Shown: positions 25,664 through 33,923, numbered from the stretch's first letter. The stretch: DNA of 39,133 nt from Roseicyclus amphidinii (GCF_030163755.1 NZ_JASJOE010000034.1:1-39133), one strand, 5' to 3'. Made by a program: numbers and translations. The notes: generated by a model from the sequence alone, not told the origin.

Positions 25664-26635
25664 ATGGATACCGCCATGCATCTCGACACGCTCGATCTGA
25701 ACCTTCTGGTCGCGCTCGAGGCGCTGATGCGCCTGCGCTCGGTCACCGCGGCCGCGCAGGAGATGCACATCACGCAATCGGCCATGTCGAGCGCGCTGCG
25801 CCGGGCGCGGGCGCATTTCGGCGACGAGATCCTGTATTACGACGGGCGCGCGATGGTCCCCACCGCCTTCGGGCAACGGCTGGGCGAGCGCATCCCCGAG
25901 ATGATCGGCCAGTTGCGCACCCTGTCACGGATGCGGCCCACCGACAGCCTCGAGGCGCTGCGCCGCCAGTTCACTCTGATCGCGTCGGATTACGTCTCGG
26001 CGGTCTTCATCTCGGCCCTGTCCCGACGCCTGTCGCGGCTTGCGCCGAACGTGACCCTGTCGGTCGTGCCCTTCACGCAAGAGGCCATCGCGCGCTTCCA
26101 GCGCGGGGTGATCGACTTTCTGATCGCGCCCGATTTCGCGCTGATGACCGACTACGAGGCACGCCCCCTGTTCCGCGACGTCTTTCGCTGCGTGCTGTGG
26201 CGCGACAACCCCGCCCTGCCCCACGCCTTCACCCCCGAGGCCTATTTCGCGGCGCCCCAGGTCATCACCAATTTCTTCCTCGAGAACGGCAACAGCCATT
26301 TCGAGCGATGGCTCTATGGGCTGGGCCATCCGGTCCGCGTCGCCGCCGCCTTGCCCAGCTTCGTGCTGCTGCCGCATTACGTCTCGGGGACGGGCAATGT
26401 CGCCACGATCCACAAGCGCCTCGAGCCGCATTTCGCCGGGATGGAAGAGCTGGTCTTCGTCGATCCCCCGGTCACGATCCCGCCGTTGCAGGAGTATCTC
26501 GTGACGACCGCCAAGCACCACCACGACCTCGAGGCGCAGATGCTCGAGGATGTCATGGTCGCCGTCGCGCAGGAGATGGACAGCCCCCGCGCCGACCGCG
26601 CCTCCGGGGGCCGGGTGGCGGCTCCGGGGCGCTGA
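25664..26635 (+). CDS. LysR-family transcriptional regulator
   Basis: A 323-residue regulator. The N-terminal winged helix reads MHLDTLDLNLLVALEALMRLRSVTAAAQEMHITQSAMSSALRRARAHFGDEIL, typical of LysR and close to the NodD-like branch. The effector domain follows from about residue 95. It is divergent from the TRAP/BKACE operon and is the likely regulator of it, with a pathway intermediate as inducer (inferred). ATG at 25664 or 25676 may be used; the open frame upstream is in the AT-rich promoter region and is not thought coding. Confidence 0.9.
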   Translation: MDTAMHLDTLDLNLLVALEALMRLRSVTAAAQEMHITQSAMSSALRRARAHFGDEILYYDGRAMVPTAFGQRLGERIPEMIGQLRTLSRMRPTDSLEALRRQFTLIASDYVSAVFISALSRRLSRLAPNVTLSVVPFTQEAIARFQRGVIDFLIAPDFALMTDYEARPLFRDVFRCVLWRDNPALPHAFTPEAYFAAPQVITNFFLENGNSHFERWLYGLGHPVRVAAALPSFVLLPHYVSGTGNVATIHKRLEPHFAGMEELVFVDPPVTIPPLQEYLVTTAKHHHDLEAQMLEDVMVAVAQEMDSPRADRASGGRVAAPGR

Positions 26636-26969
26636 CACCGCCCCCGAACCTGCGCAAGGTCGGCTACCCCACCGGCTGCGGTCGTGCCGGACGCACCTGT
26701 CCCGCGCACCCGCCGAAGCCGATCCGGTGGCCAACCGCCGCGGCCGCGCGGGGGGCCGATGTCACGGCTCGGACACCTGCCGCGAAAAAGATCCTGCACA
26801 CCGAAACAATGCCTTGATCGGGGTGAACAGCCCGCCAGTTTAGGGGGGTCGGCGCAAAGCCCCGTTCGGGGCCGGTCATGGCTCTGGAGGGTCCGACCGG
26901 TCGCCAAGCGGGAGGGCGCGTGCGGCATGTGAAACGTAAACAGTGTCAAACAGTGGGTGGTAATTCACG
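26636..26969. promoter_or_regulatory. Intergenic region before carbonic anhydrase gene, with phased repeats
   Basis: 334 bp without a convincing gene. It holds a short GC dyad GCCCCG-TT-CGGGGC at 26859-26872, and just before the next gene two copies of AAACAGTG at 26938 and 26948, 10 bp apart (one helical turn), which look like a protein-binding site over the carbonic anhydrase promoter. Confidence 0.35.
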
Positions 26970-27674
26970 ATGGGTATCTCAAGACGAGGCTTCTTCTACA
27001 GCACGGTCGCGGCGACCGCGGTCGGGCTGACCGCAACGCGGGCCACGGCGACGGTCTGCGCCATGCCGACGGCAGACCGCCAGGCGGGCTTCACGCCGCA
27101 AGGCGTGGTGGATGAGCTGATGGCGGGCAACGCGCGCTTCGTGTCGGGCAACATGGTCAACTGCGATTTCGCGGCCCAGGTGCGGCTGACCTCCGAAGGG
27201 CAGTATCCCATCGCCGCGGTGGTGGGCTGCATCGACAGCCGCGTGCCCCCCGAGCTGGTCTTCGACCAGGGGATCGGCGACATCTTCACCGCCCGCGTCG
27301 CGGGCAATTTCGTGAACACCGACATCATCGGCAGCCTGGAGTTCGCCTGCCGCGTCGCGGGGGCCAAGGCCATCGTCGTGCTGGGCCACACACAATGCGG
27401 TGCGGTCAAGGGCGCGGTGGACCAGGTCGAGCTGGGCAACCTGACGGCGATGTTGCAGAACATCGAGCCCGCGGTCGCCGCGGCGGGCCCCGTCGCGGTG
27501 CGCAGCTCGTCCGACAGCGAATTCGTGCAGCGGGTGGCCGACAGCAACGTCACGCTTGCGGTTCAGAACATCCTCGACACCAGCGAGGTGCTGGCCGGCA
27601 TGGTCGAGGCGGGCGAGCTGGTGATCGTGGGCGCGATGCATGATATCGCCACCGGGCAGGTGACGCTGCTCTGA
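26970..27674 (+). CDS. Tat-exported beta-class carbonic anhydrase
   Basis: Zinc enzyme that interconverts CO2 and bicarbonate. The 234-residue protein starts GISRRGFFYSTVAATAVGLTATRATA, a twin-arginine (SRRGFF) signal peptide, so it should be folded in the cytosol and exported to the periplasm. Zinc and active-site residues are Cys87, Asp89 and Arg91 (GCIDSR) and His140 and Cys143 (GHTQCG). Beta-CAs with Tat signals are a known minority type. It is a single gene followed by a strong hairpin (27683-27712), and its promoter region carries phased AAACAGTG repeats. Confidence 0.92.
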   Translation: MGISRRGFFYSTVAATAVGLTATRATATVCAMPTADRQAGFTPQGVVDELMAGNARFVSGNMVNCDFAAQVRLTSEGQYPIAAVVGCIDSRVPPELVFDQGIGDIFTARVAGNFVNTDIIGSLEFACRVAGAKAIVVLGHTQCGAVKGAVDQVELGNLTAMLQNIEPAVAAAGPVAVRSSSDSEFVQRVADSNVTLAVQNILDTSEVLAGMVEAGELVIVGAMHDIATGQVTLL

Positions 27675-27682
27675 AAAGAGGG

Positions 27683-27712
27683 GCGGGGCGCGCATCTCGG
27701 CGCGCGCCCCGC
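27683..27712 (+). terminator. GC-rich hairpin after the carbonic anhydrase gene
   Basis: Perfect 11-bp arms GCGGGGCGCGC and GCGCGCCCCGC with an eight-base loop, starting nine bases after the stop codon. There is no T-run, as in many GC-rich genomes. It lies between converging genes and may act in both directions. Confidence 0.6.
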
Positions 27713-27836
27713 TCGGTCAGGTTCGATCCGGAGGATACGGGCACGGCCCAACAATCCCCTCGGCCAGATGCGGGGCGTCAGCCCCTCGGGCGTGGCGCGC
27801 CCCCGGCCAAGGGACCCGCCGCGGCCCAAGCGCCTT

Positions 27837-29360
27837 TCACGACGGGCGGCCCGCCCCCTCGGCCGCCTTGCCCCGGCGCAGCAGCTTGAGCAAGGGCAGC
27901 AGGATCAGGATCAGCGCCACCACCGTGATCGGCCCCGCGACGGGCCGGGTGAAGAAGATCGACGGATCGCCCGAGGACAGCAGAAGCGACTGGCGCAGCG
28001 TCGGCTCGGCGATGGGGCCCAGAACGATGGCCAGCACTGCGGGCGCCAGCGGATAGTCGAAGCGCCGCAGGACGAAGGCCCCCAGCCCGAAGATCACGAT
28101 CAGCCAGATGTCGAACATGTCCCGCGTCGCGGCGAAGCCGCCGGCGATGGACAAGACGAAGATCATCGGCGCAAGGATCGTGAAGGGCATCCGCAGCATC
28201 CAGATGAAGACCGGGATGAAGGCGAGGTTGATCAGCACCGCCGCGATGTTCGAGATGTAGAAGGACCCGATCAGCCCCCAGACGAACTCGGTCTCGTTCA
28301 CGAACAGCATCGGGCCGGGCACCAACCCCCAGATCACCATGCCGCCCAGGAGGATCGCCGTGGTGGGCGAGCCGGGGATGCCCAGCGTCAGCATCGGCAG
28401 CATCGACCCGGTCGAGGCCGAGTTGTTCGCGGCCTCGGGCGCTGCCACCCCGTCGGGGTTGCCCCGCCCGTAATCCTTGGGATTGCGGCTGACCATCTTG
28501 GCCACGCCGTAGGACATGAGAGAGGCGGGCGTCGCGCCTGCCGCGGGCAGGATGCCCACGAAGAAGCCGAGGATCGAGCCGATGGCCGTCCCCTTCCAGC
28601 CGCGACGCATGGATTCCGCCGTGTCGGCGGCCATGCCCTTCATGGTCATCTTGGGCGTCGTGCTTTCGACATCGCCGCGGGATTGCTCGATGGTCCAGAG
28701 CATCTCGCCGATGCCGTAGACCCCGATGGCCAGCACGAGGAAGCCGATCCCTTGCAGGAAGCCGTTGATGTCGAACAGCACCAGCCGCGGCGCGCCCGAG
28801 ATCTGGTCGAAGCCGATGGCCCCCAGCACGAGGCCGAAACAGATCGAGAAGATCGTTTTCGGGATGTCATCGCCCCCCAACCCCACGAAGGTGGCGAAGG
28901 CCAGCAGCATCAGCGCGAAGATCTCGGGCGGGCCGAAGGACAGCGCGACACTGGCCAGCAAGGGCGCGAAGGCGGTGAAGAAGACATTGGCGACCGTCCC
29001 CCCGATGAAGGACGCGATGGCCGCCGTCACCAGCGCAAGCGACGCCCGCCCCTGCCGCGCCAAGGGCCTGCCGTCGAAGGTGGTGGCGACGGCGGTCGAG
29101 GCACCCGGAATGCCCAGCGTGATCGACGAGATCGCGCCGCCATACATCGCGCCGTAGTAGATCGCCGCAAGAAAGATGATCGCGCCCGAGGGCGGCACGA
29201 GAAAGGTGATCGGCAACAGGATCGCAACCCCGTTGACCGACCCCAGCCCCGGCATCGCCCCGATGAACAGGCCGATGGTCACGCCGACGATGATCAGCAT
29301 GAGATTCAGCGGTTGCAGCGCCAGCAGCATGCCGTCGCCGAGAAGTGACAGGATTTCCAT
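27837..29360 (-). CDS. tctA: TctA-family large permease of a tripartite tricarboxylate transporter
   Basis: A 507-residue membrane protein with about 11-12 helices, the large permease of a TTT (TctCBA) secondary transporter for citrate or similar acids. Signature stretches are GLFIGAMPGLGSVNGVAILLPITF and GFFVGILPAAGATPASLMSYGVAK, plus PMLTLGIPGSPTTAILLGGMVIWGLVPGP. The paired G-rich PG motifs are family hallmarks. The start follows only a weak ribosome site, but spacing of 17 bp from tctB and tight gene order support co-translation. The substrate is not predictable from sequence. Confidence 0.93.
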   Translation of the reverse strand: MEILSLLGDGMLLALQPLNLMLIIVGVTIGLFIGAMPGLGSVNGVAILLPITFLVPPSGAIIFLAAIYYGAMYGGAISSITLGIPGASTAVATTFDGRPLARQGRASLALVTAAIASFIGGTVANVFFTAFAPLLASVALSFGPPEIFALMLLAFATFVGLGGDDIPKTIFSICFGLVLGAIGFDQISGAPRLVLFDINGFLQGIGFLVLAIGVYGIGEMLWTIEQSRGDVESTTPKMTMKGMAADTAESMRRGWKGTAIGSILGFFVGILPAAGATPASLMSYGVAKMVSRNPKDYGRGNPDGVAAPEAANNSASTGSMLPMLTLGIPGSPTTAILLGGMVIWGLVPGPMLFVNETEFVWGLIGSFYISNIAAVLINLAFIPVFIWMLRMPFTILAPMIFVLSIAGGFAATRDMFDIWLIVIFGLGAFVLRRFDYPLAPAVLAIVLGPIAEPTLRQSLLLSSGDPSIFFTRPVAGPITVVALILILLPLLKLLRRGKAAEGAGRPS

Positions 29361-29377
29361 GTCTTGAGGCGCCTGAC

Positions 29378-29881
29378 CTAGTAGATGATTTCATAAAGGA
29401 TGTCGAAGACCGGGTCCGTGAAGGACAGGCCCGTCGGCATCGTGATCTGCATCGCACCTTCGAAAAAGAAGAAGAACAGGATCGGGGTCGCCAGAGACAG
29501 CCCGAGGCTCAGGCCCCAGCCGTGACGCCCGAGAAAGCGCAGGTAATAGAACAGGAAGACGGCGATAGCGCCGTACATCGAGATGACCTCGATCAGGGCC
29601 ACGAAGACGATGACGCCCCCCCCCACGAAGATCACCATCCGCCAGCCATAGGCATCGAGAAACGGCTCGTCGGATTGCGACGGCGGAGAGGTCCGCCGCC
29701 ACCAGTTCCAGGCGATCATGCCGCAGCACGCCAGCATGATGGCCGAGAGCCAGAAGGGCCAGGCGCCACCGCCCGGCCCCCGGCCCGAGACATAGCCGAT
29801 GGGCAATTCGGTGCTCTTCCACATCAGGTAGATGGAGAAGAGCGCCAGAACCCCGGCCGTCACGATTTCACCCTTGCGCAT
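29378..29881 (-). CDS. tctB: TctB-family small permease
   Basis: A 167-residue protein with four predicted helices (about residues 8-22, 40-58, 78-100, 120-150), the small membrane subunit of the TTT transporter. Its helices contain GRGPGGGAWPFWLSAIMLACCGMIAWNWW, as in relatives. The start follows AGGGGGG. It is 41 bp downstream of tctC and 17 bp upstream of tctA. Confidence 0.85.
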   Translation of the reverse strand: MRKGEIVTAGVLALFSIYLMWKSTELPIGYVSGRGPGGGAWPFWLSAIMLACCGMIAWNWWRRTSPPSQSDEPFLDAYGWRMVIFVGGGVIVFVALIEVISMYGAIAVFLFYYLRFLGRHGWGLSLGLSLATPILFFFFFEGAMQITMPTGLSFTDPVFDILYEIIY

Positions 29882-29922
29882 TCGGGCCCCCTGCCGTTCG
29901 GGCTTCGGTCACGCTGCGGGTC

Positions 29923-30894
29923 TTATTCGCCGAGCGCCGCGAGAAGCGCGCGATGGGTTTCGACCTGCGTGGCCCAGTAGGCGCGCTGCTGCTCGGCATC
30001 CATCCAGAGCGGCGACAGGCTCTCGCTTTCGAGGTAGGCCTGCCATTCGTCGCTTTCGTAGATCTGCGTGAACACGTCCTGGTAATAGGCCGCGGCCTCG
30101 TCCGACATGCCGGGCGCGCCCACGACGGCACGCTGGTTGTAGTAGGAGAAGTCGTGCCCCATCTCGATCATCGTCGGCACGTCGGGATAGGCGGGCAGAC
30201 GCTCGTCCGAGAAGGCCACGAGCGGCACGAACTGGCCCGCCTCGTAGAAGCCCTTGGCCTCGGCGGGATTGTTCACCGTCGCCATGATCTGCTGACCGGC
30301 CAGGTCACGCGCCACCGCGCCGCCACCATCGTAGGGGATGTAGTTGACCGAGATGTCGAAGGCATCCGACATGTAGGCGATGACGATGCTGTCTTCCTGC
30401 CCCGTGCCGGTGCCGCCCATCACGTAGTCGCCGTTCATGCCGCGCACCGTCTCGAGCCATTGGTCGAGGCTGGTGATGCCGCTGTCGACATGCACCCAGA
30501 GCACGAAGGGGTCCACGCCCATCATCGCCACCGGCGTGAAGGTCTGGATGTCGATGCCCAGGTTGTCCTGCCGGATCGGCGTGGTGAAGAAGCTGTTGAG
30601 CGTCACCAGGATCGTGTGATCGGGATCGGAGGCGGAATTGACATGCAACAGCGCCTCGGCCCCAGAGCCGCCACCGCGGTTCGTCGGCACCAGCGGGCGG
30701 TTGGTCAGGTCGTAGCGTTCGGCGACCGACTGCAGGAAACGCGCGATCTGGTCCGCGCCGCCGCCGGCGCCCGCCATGATCGTGAAATCGATCGGGCGCC
30801 GCGGCTCCCAGTCCTGGGCCACCGCCGGAAGCGGCGAGAGCACGATAAGCGCGGCGCAGGCCGCCTTGAAAACTCCACCCTTGGTGAACGACAT
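29923..30894 (-). CDS. tctC: TctC-family periplasmic solute-binding protein
   Basis: A 323-residue binding protein. The signal peptide (FKAACAALIVLSPLPAVAQ) cuts before DWEPRRPIDF. The fold matches the TctC/BugD family: FTIMAGAGGGADQIARFLQ (phosphate or carboxylate loop), RPLVPTNRGGGSGAEAL, and YVMGGTGTGQEDS. ATG at 30894 follows GGGAGGA. First gene of the TctCBA operon, 130 bp downstream of the UspA stop; the gap holds a perfect palindrome. The ligand is unknown. Confidence 0.93.
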   Translation of the reverse strand: MSFTKGGVFKAACAALIVLSPLPAVAQDWEPRRPIDFTIMAGAGGGADQIARFLQSVAERYDLTNRPLVPTNRGGGSGAEALLHVNSASDPDHTILVTLNSFFTTPIRQDNLGIDIQTFTPVAMMGVDPFVLWVHVDSGITSLDQWLETVRGMNGDYVMGGTGTGQEDSIVIAYMSDAFDISVNYIPYDGGGAVARDLAGQQIMATVNNPAEAKGFYEAGQFVPLVAFSDERLPAYPDVPTMIEMGHDFSYYNQRAVVGAPGMSDEAAAYYQDVFTQIYESDEWQAYLESESLSPLWMDAEQQRAYWATQVETHRALLAALGE

Positions 30895-31000
30895 GATTGT
30901 TCCTCCCCTGTCGTGACTGCCGACACGGGGATCAGCTCGCCCCTGCGTCACTGCATTGCGGGAGTAACTAAATTACAAAGGTGCCGCTTCAAGTATTATT

Positions 31001-31016
31001 TTATTGCGCGCAATAA
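31001..31016. promoter_or_regulatory. Palindrome TTATTGCGCGCAATAA upstream of tctC
   Basis: A perfect 16-base palindrome in the gap between uspA and tctC, 107 bp before the tctC start. It overlaps an unusually AT-rich stretch suited to a promoter. Looks like an operator dyad; the regulator is unknown. Confidence 0.5.
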
Positions 31017-31024
31017 CATTGCGA

Positions 31025-31879
31025 TCAATGCGCCAGAAGGACAGGAAATTCCGCTGTGTCCACAACGGATTGCGTGTTGCCGCCGAAGATCGTCTCGCGC
31101 TCGTGGCTGTGGCCGTAGGCTCCCATGACCAGCAGATCGGCCCCGATCTCGCGCGTCTTCTCCATCAGGGCGAGGCCTGGTTTCTTCGCCTCGAAATGCA
31201 GCACATCCGCCGCCACGCCGCGCAGGGCGTAGTAGTCGCGCAGCTCCTCGGCCGTGGCGCCGTGCAGCTCGCCCGCGCCCACGGCAAGGATCGTCACCGT
31301 CTCGGCCCCCGCCACCACGTCAAGCGTCAGCGCGACCGAGCGCGCCGCCTCGAGCGAGCCGTTCCAGGCGACCGTCACGTGCCGCCCGAACCCCTCGGCC
31401 ACGGGTCGCCCCCGCGGACACATCAGAACCGGCCGCCCGGTCTGGAACAGGGCCGTCTTCAGCACGTTGGTGCCGAGGTTGCGGTCGCGGTCCGGCTTTG
31501 CGACCACGACAAGGTCGGCCAAGCGCCCGTTGTGCTTGATGACATGGGCCATGCGGCCGAATTCCTCGACGAACTGGACCGTGGCGCGCGACCCGTCGGG
31601 GCTGTCGGTCTCGGTCAGGTCGAGCGCGCCCGCCAGCTCGTGCAGAGAGGCGCGCAGCGCGGTTTCCTCCTGGTCGGCCAGCTCGGCGGCCTGCGACAGG
31701 ATCGTGTCGCGCGCGAACCGGGGCAAAAGCGTGCTGTAGGGGATCATGTCGTCGGGCTTGGCCCGGCAATGGGCGACCACGACATGCGCCTTGTGGCGAT
31801 GCGCCGCCGCGGCGGCATGGGCCAGCACCGTCTCGCTCATGCCGTCGCCCCGGACCGGCACCAGAATTCTTGCAAGCAT
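31025..31879 (-). CDS. Tandem-domain universal stress protein
   Basis: A 284-residue protein with two UspA folds (about residues 1-145 and 155-284). The second domain keeps the ATP-binding motif near GAYGHSHERETIFGGNTQSVV, the GxxG(9)G(S/T) form, with the first less conserved. Such proteins bind ATP and respond to energy stress or low oxygen; the molecular role is not established. The start follows GGGAGGA; the frame stays open upstream for 93 codons, but that stretch looks non-coding. Upstream lies the oxygenase leader on the opposite strand. Confidence 0.85.
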   Translation of the reverse strand: MLARILVPVRGDGMSETVLAHAAAAAHRHKAHVVVAHCRAKPDDMIPYSTLLPRFARDTILSQAAELADQEETALRASLHELAGALDLTETDSPDGSRATVQFVEEFGRMAHVIKHNGRLADLVVVAKPDRDRNLGTNVLKTALFQTGRPVLMCPRGRPVAEGFGRHVTVAWNGSLEAARSVALTLDVVAGAETVTILAVGAGELHGATAEELRDYYALRGVAADVLHFEAKKPGLALMEKTREIGADLLVMGAYGHSHERETIFGGNTQSVVDTAEFPVLLAH

Positions 31880-32056
31880 TCCCGTTCCTCCCTTGCCGCG
31901 CCTGCGGCCCTCCACCGGCCTCGGGCGCATCTCCCTGAAGATGGTTATAGACTCGTTTCGGGAAATTTCCGGCGAAATCGGCAAGGGGCCGCTGCCACCC
32001 GCGCCGCGATCCATCCGCATGACGCCCGCAAGCTGCCCGTTTGACCGGGGTCGGGC

Positions 32057-32071
32057 GCTCAAAAGTTGAGC
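32057..32071. promoter_or_regulatory. Dyad GCTCAA-AAG-TTGAGC at start of leader region
   Basis: Perfect six-base arms with a three-base spacer, upstream of the structured leader and between divergent uspA and oxygenase genes. Could be a regulator site or part of a promoter. No known motif was matched. Confidence 0.35.
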
Positions 32072-32102
32072 ATGTGCGAAACTATTGCCACTTGTGCGGA
32101 GG

Positions 32103-32262
32103 CTGCGCTTTGCGATCCGCGCAGGCTGCGCCATCCTGAACCCAGTCAGACGGCACACCGCTTCTCCTCCCTTCCTTACGGGGTGTCCGGCTGGCAGGAA
32201 AACCTAGCTGGCGGCCCGCCTCCTCGTCTCTCTTCCACATTGGCCGGGTCGCCAGCTTTTTT
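32103..32262 (+). promoter_or_regulatory. Structured leader (attenuator or riboswitch-like) of oxygenase gene
   Basis: Three consecutive hairpins on the plus strand, ahead of the gene at 32343. H1: CTGCGC (32103-32108) with GCGCAG (32119-32124). H2: CGG-c-ACACC (32151-32159) with GGTGTCCG (32182-32189). H3: AGCTGGCGGCCCG (32206-32218) with CGGGTCGCCAGCT (32245-32257), 13 pairs with one G-U, then a run of six T to 32262, an intrinsic terminator. GCTGGC also occurs at 32190 and 32275 and can pair with GCCAGC at 32251, so alternative folds exist. No known riboswitch class was recognised. The gap 31880-32342 contains no other gene. Confidence 0.6.
32206..32262 (+). terminator. Intrinsic terminator upstream of the oxygenase start
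   Basis: A 13-bp stem (32206-32218 with 32245-32257) and 26-base loop followed by TTTTTT. Because it is 80 bp before the start codon of the gene it precedes, it fits an attenuator better than the end of an upstream gene; the gene to the left is read the other way. Confidence 0.7.
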
Positions 32263-32342
32263 CACCGGAGTAGAAGCTGGCAGGGGCTGCGCGCCTCGGG
32301 TCATTGCTCCCTTCCGCGGCGCATGCCCGCGAAGGAGCGACG

Positions 32343-33341
32343 ATGACCGACAGCTATTCCCATGCAGAGCTCAACCGCGAAACCCGCATCGGCGGGCTGG
32401 GCACCGAGGGCACCCATTCCGTCGCCCTGATCGACCTGTCCGATTACGACACCCGCAAACCCGAGATCGCCGAAGAGCTTTGGCAGGCCGCGACCACGCT
32501 GGGCCTGTTCCAGCTGTCCGGCCACGGCATCCCGCTTGAACAGATCGAAGAGGCCTTCACCCTCTCCGAGGCGTTTTTTGCACAACCCGCGGCGGCCAAG
32601 GAGAAAACGCCGCTCCGCCCCGGCACCAACGCGGGCTGGGAATTCAAGAGCCAGGTCCGCCCCTCGACCGGCACACCGGATCAGAAGGAAAGCTACCAGA
32701 TCACCCGACCCCGGATGGACGGCCTCTGGCCCGATCCCGCCGAGATCCCCGGCTTCCGCGAGAAGATGCTGGCCTTCGAGGCCGCCAACTGGGGCGTGGC
32801 GATGAAGGTGCTGTCGTGCTTCGCCCTGAAGCTCGGCTTCGAGGAGGATCTGTTCACCCGCGCCCATGACCCCGCCTCGCCCGAGTATCAATCGACGCTG
32901 CGGCTGATCCATTACCTGCCGATGGAAAACGCGAAACCCGAGGATTTCACGGGCTGGCGCGCGGGGGCGCATACCGATTTCGACTGCCTGACCCTGCTGC
33001 ATCAGAAGACCGGACAGGGCGGGTTGCAGGTCTGCCCCGGCCACGCCGCCGAAGAGGGCGCCTGGACCAGCGTCGAGCCGGTCACCGGCGTGATCACCTG
33101 CAACATCGGCGACATGCTGATGCGCTGGTCCGACGACCGGCTGTTGTCGAACCCGCACCGCGTGCGGATGCCGCGGAAAGGCGAATACCTCGGGCCGCGC
33201 TACTCGATCCCCTTCTTCGCACAGGCGAACAAGGATGTCGTCCTGCAGGGCCCCGAGCGGAAATATCCCGCGATCACCGCGGGCGATTACATCCTCGACC
33301 GCATCCGGGCGAATTACGATGCGTTGCGAAAAATGGGATAG
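32343..33341 (+). CDS. Isopenicillin-N-synthase-like 2-oxoglutarate/Fe(II) oxygenase
   Basis: A 332-residue non-haem iron oxygenase of the IPNS/2OG-Fe(II) family. Iron ligands are His210, Asp212 (GAHTDFDCLTLL) and His272 (NPHRVRMP); Arg287 and Ser289 (RYSIPFF) form the 2-oxoglutarate clamp. The N-terminal DIOX_N-like domain has LGLFQLSGHGIPLEQIE. In this branch, relatives include the ethylene-forming enzyme and uncharacterised bacterial proteins, so the substrate could be an amino acid or guanidino compound, but that is only family knowledge. The start follows AAGGAG at ideal spacing. It stands behind a structured leader with a terminator, and is followed by a tiny gene. Confidence 0.9.
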   Translation: MTDSYSHAELNRETRIGGLGTEGTHSVALIDLSDYDTRKPEIAEELWQAATTLGLFQLSGHGIPLEQIEEAFTLSEAFFAQPAAAKEKTPLRPGTNAGWEFKSQVRPSTGTPDQKESYQITRPRMDGLWPDPAEIPGFREKMLAFEAANWGVAMKVLSCFALKLGFEEDLFTRAHDPASPEYQSTLRLIHYLPMENAKPEDFTGWRAGAHTDFDCLTLLHQKTGQGGLQVCPGHAAEEGAWTSVEPVTGVITCNIGDMLMRWSDDRLLSNPHRVRMPRKGEYLGPRYSIPFFAQANKDVVLQGPERKYPAITAGDYILDRIRANYDALRKMG

Positions 33342-33437
33342 AAGGGCCATGGCGCAGGGTCACGGTCGCCTCAATCACGCCGCAATCGGGGCGCAGCCTG
33401 TCCCGGTATCGCGCAGATCGAGACAAAGGACAGACCC

Positions 33438-33548
33438 ATGCCGACGCCAAGCCCCAAGCCCGCTCCGCCCAAGGGTGCCGCCCCCGAGCGCGAGCGCCCT
33501 GCCCCCGTGGCCGCGCCCGTGCGCTTCAAGGACTGGGCGAGCATCTGA
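33438..33548 (+). CDS. Small protein of 36 residues
   Basis: MPTPSPKPAPPKGAAPERER is the N-terminus and RFKDWASI the C-terminus. Start ATG 33438 is preceded by AAAGGA at good spacing. The protein is Pro/Ala/Lys-rich with a conserved-looking aromatic end. It is probably a real small gene in this position rather than a chance frame, but no family is recognised. It lies between the oxygenase gene and the TfoX-domain gene. Confidence 0.5.
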   Translation: MPTPSPKPAPPKGAAPERERPAPVAAPVRFKDWASI

Positions 33549-33575
33549 CCGGCACCCCGCCGTGCCTGCCCCGCG

Positions 33576-33923
33576 ATGACCGCGCCCGAGGGTGACGACC
33601 CGGTCACCGCCATCCGCCACATCGGCCCGGCGCAAGCGGCCGAACTTGCCCGAGCGGGCATCACCACGGCCAGCGCGCTGCGCCGGATCGGCGCGGGGGC
33701 CGCGTATCGCGCCATGCTCGCCGCGGGCACGCGGCCGCATTTCATAGGGTTCTACGCGCTGCACATGGCGCTGCAGGGCCGGCCCTGGAACGACTGCAAG
33801 GGCGCGGAGAAAGACGCGCTGCGCGCGGCCTTCGACGCGATGAAGGCCGAGACGACCGGGGCCGACCCGCCCTTCGAGCTGGAGCGGGTCCTCGACGAGA
33901 TCGGAACCGGCCGGCGGCGCTGA
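33576..33923 (+). CDS. TfoX C-terminal-domain protein
   Basis: A 115-residue protein matching the TfoX C-terminal domain: VTAIRHIGPAQAAELARAGITTASALRRIGAGAAYRAML, followed by FYALHMALQGRPWNDC. That fold is helix-hairpin-helix-like. Stand-alone copies are common in alphaproteobacteria and have no known function; TfoX itself (two domains) regulates competence in gammaproteobacteria. No clear ribosome-binding site precedes ATG 33576. It ends 160 bp before the cytochrome c peroxidase gene. Confidence 0.8.
   Translation: MTAPEGDDPVTAIRHIGPAQAAELARAGITTASALRRIGAGAAYRAMLAAGTRPHFIGFYALHMALQGRPWNDCKGAEKDALRAAFDAMKAETTGADPPFELERVLDEIGTGRRR

Noticed and set aside
24172-26817. 881-codon plus-strand open frame across the TRAP genes and LysR gene
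   Set aside because: Covers genes on both strands with clear family motifs in other frames; no recognisable protein in this frame.
26859-26872. Terminator after the LysR gene (GCCCCG-TT-CGGGGC)
   Set aside because: The loop would be two bases unless pairs open, the stem is short, no T-run follows, and it is more than 200 bp past the stop.
31961-31970. GGAAATTTCC dyad upstream of uspA as an operator
   Set aside because: Only ten bases are symmetrical and flanking positions do not pair; easily chance.
31880-32158. 93-codon upstream extension of the universal stress protein
   Set aside because: The extension is Arg/Ser-rich without family similarity, and a strong ribosome site precedes ATG 31879.
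32085-32165. Cobalamin riboswitch in the oxygenase leader
   Set aside because: GCCACT and AGTCAG with ACACC recall the B12 box, but the spacing and the conserved core do not fit, and no B12-related gene follows.
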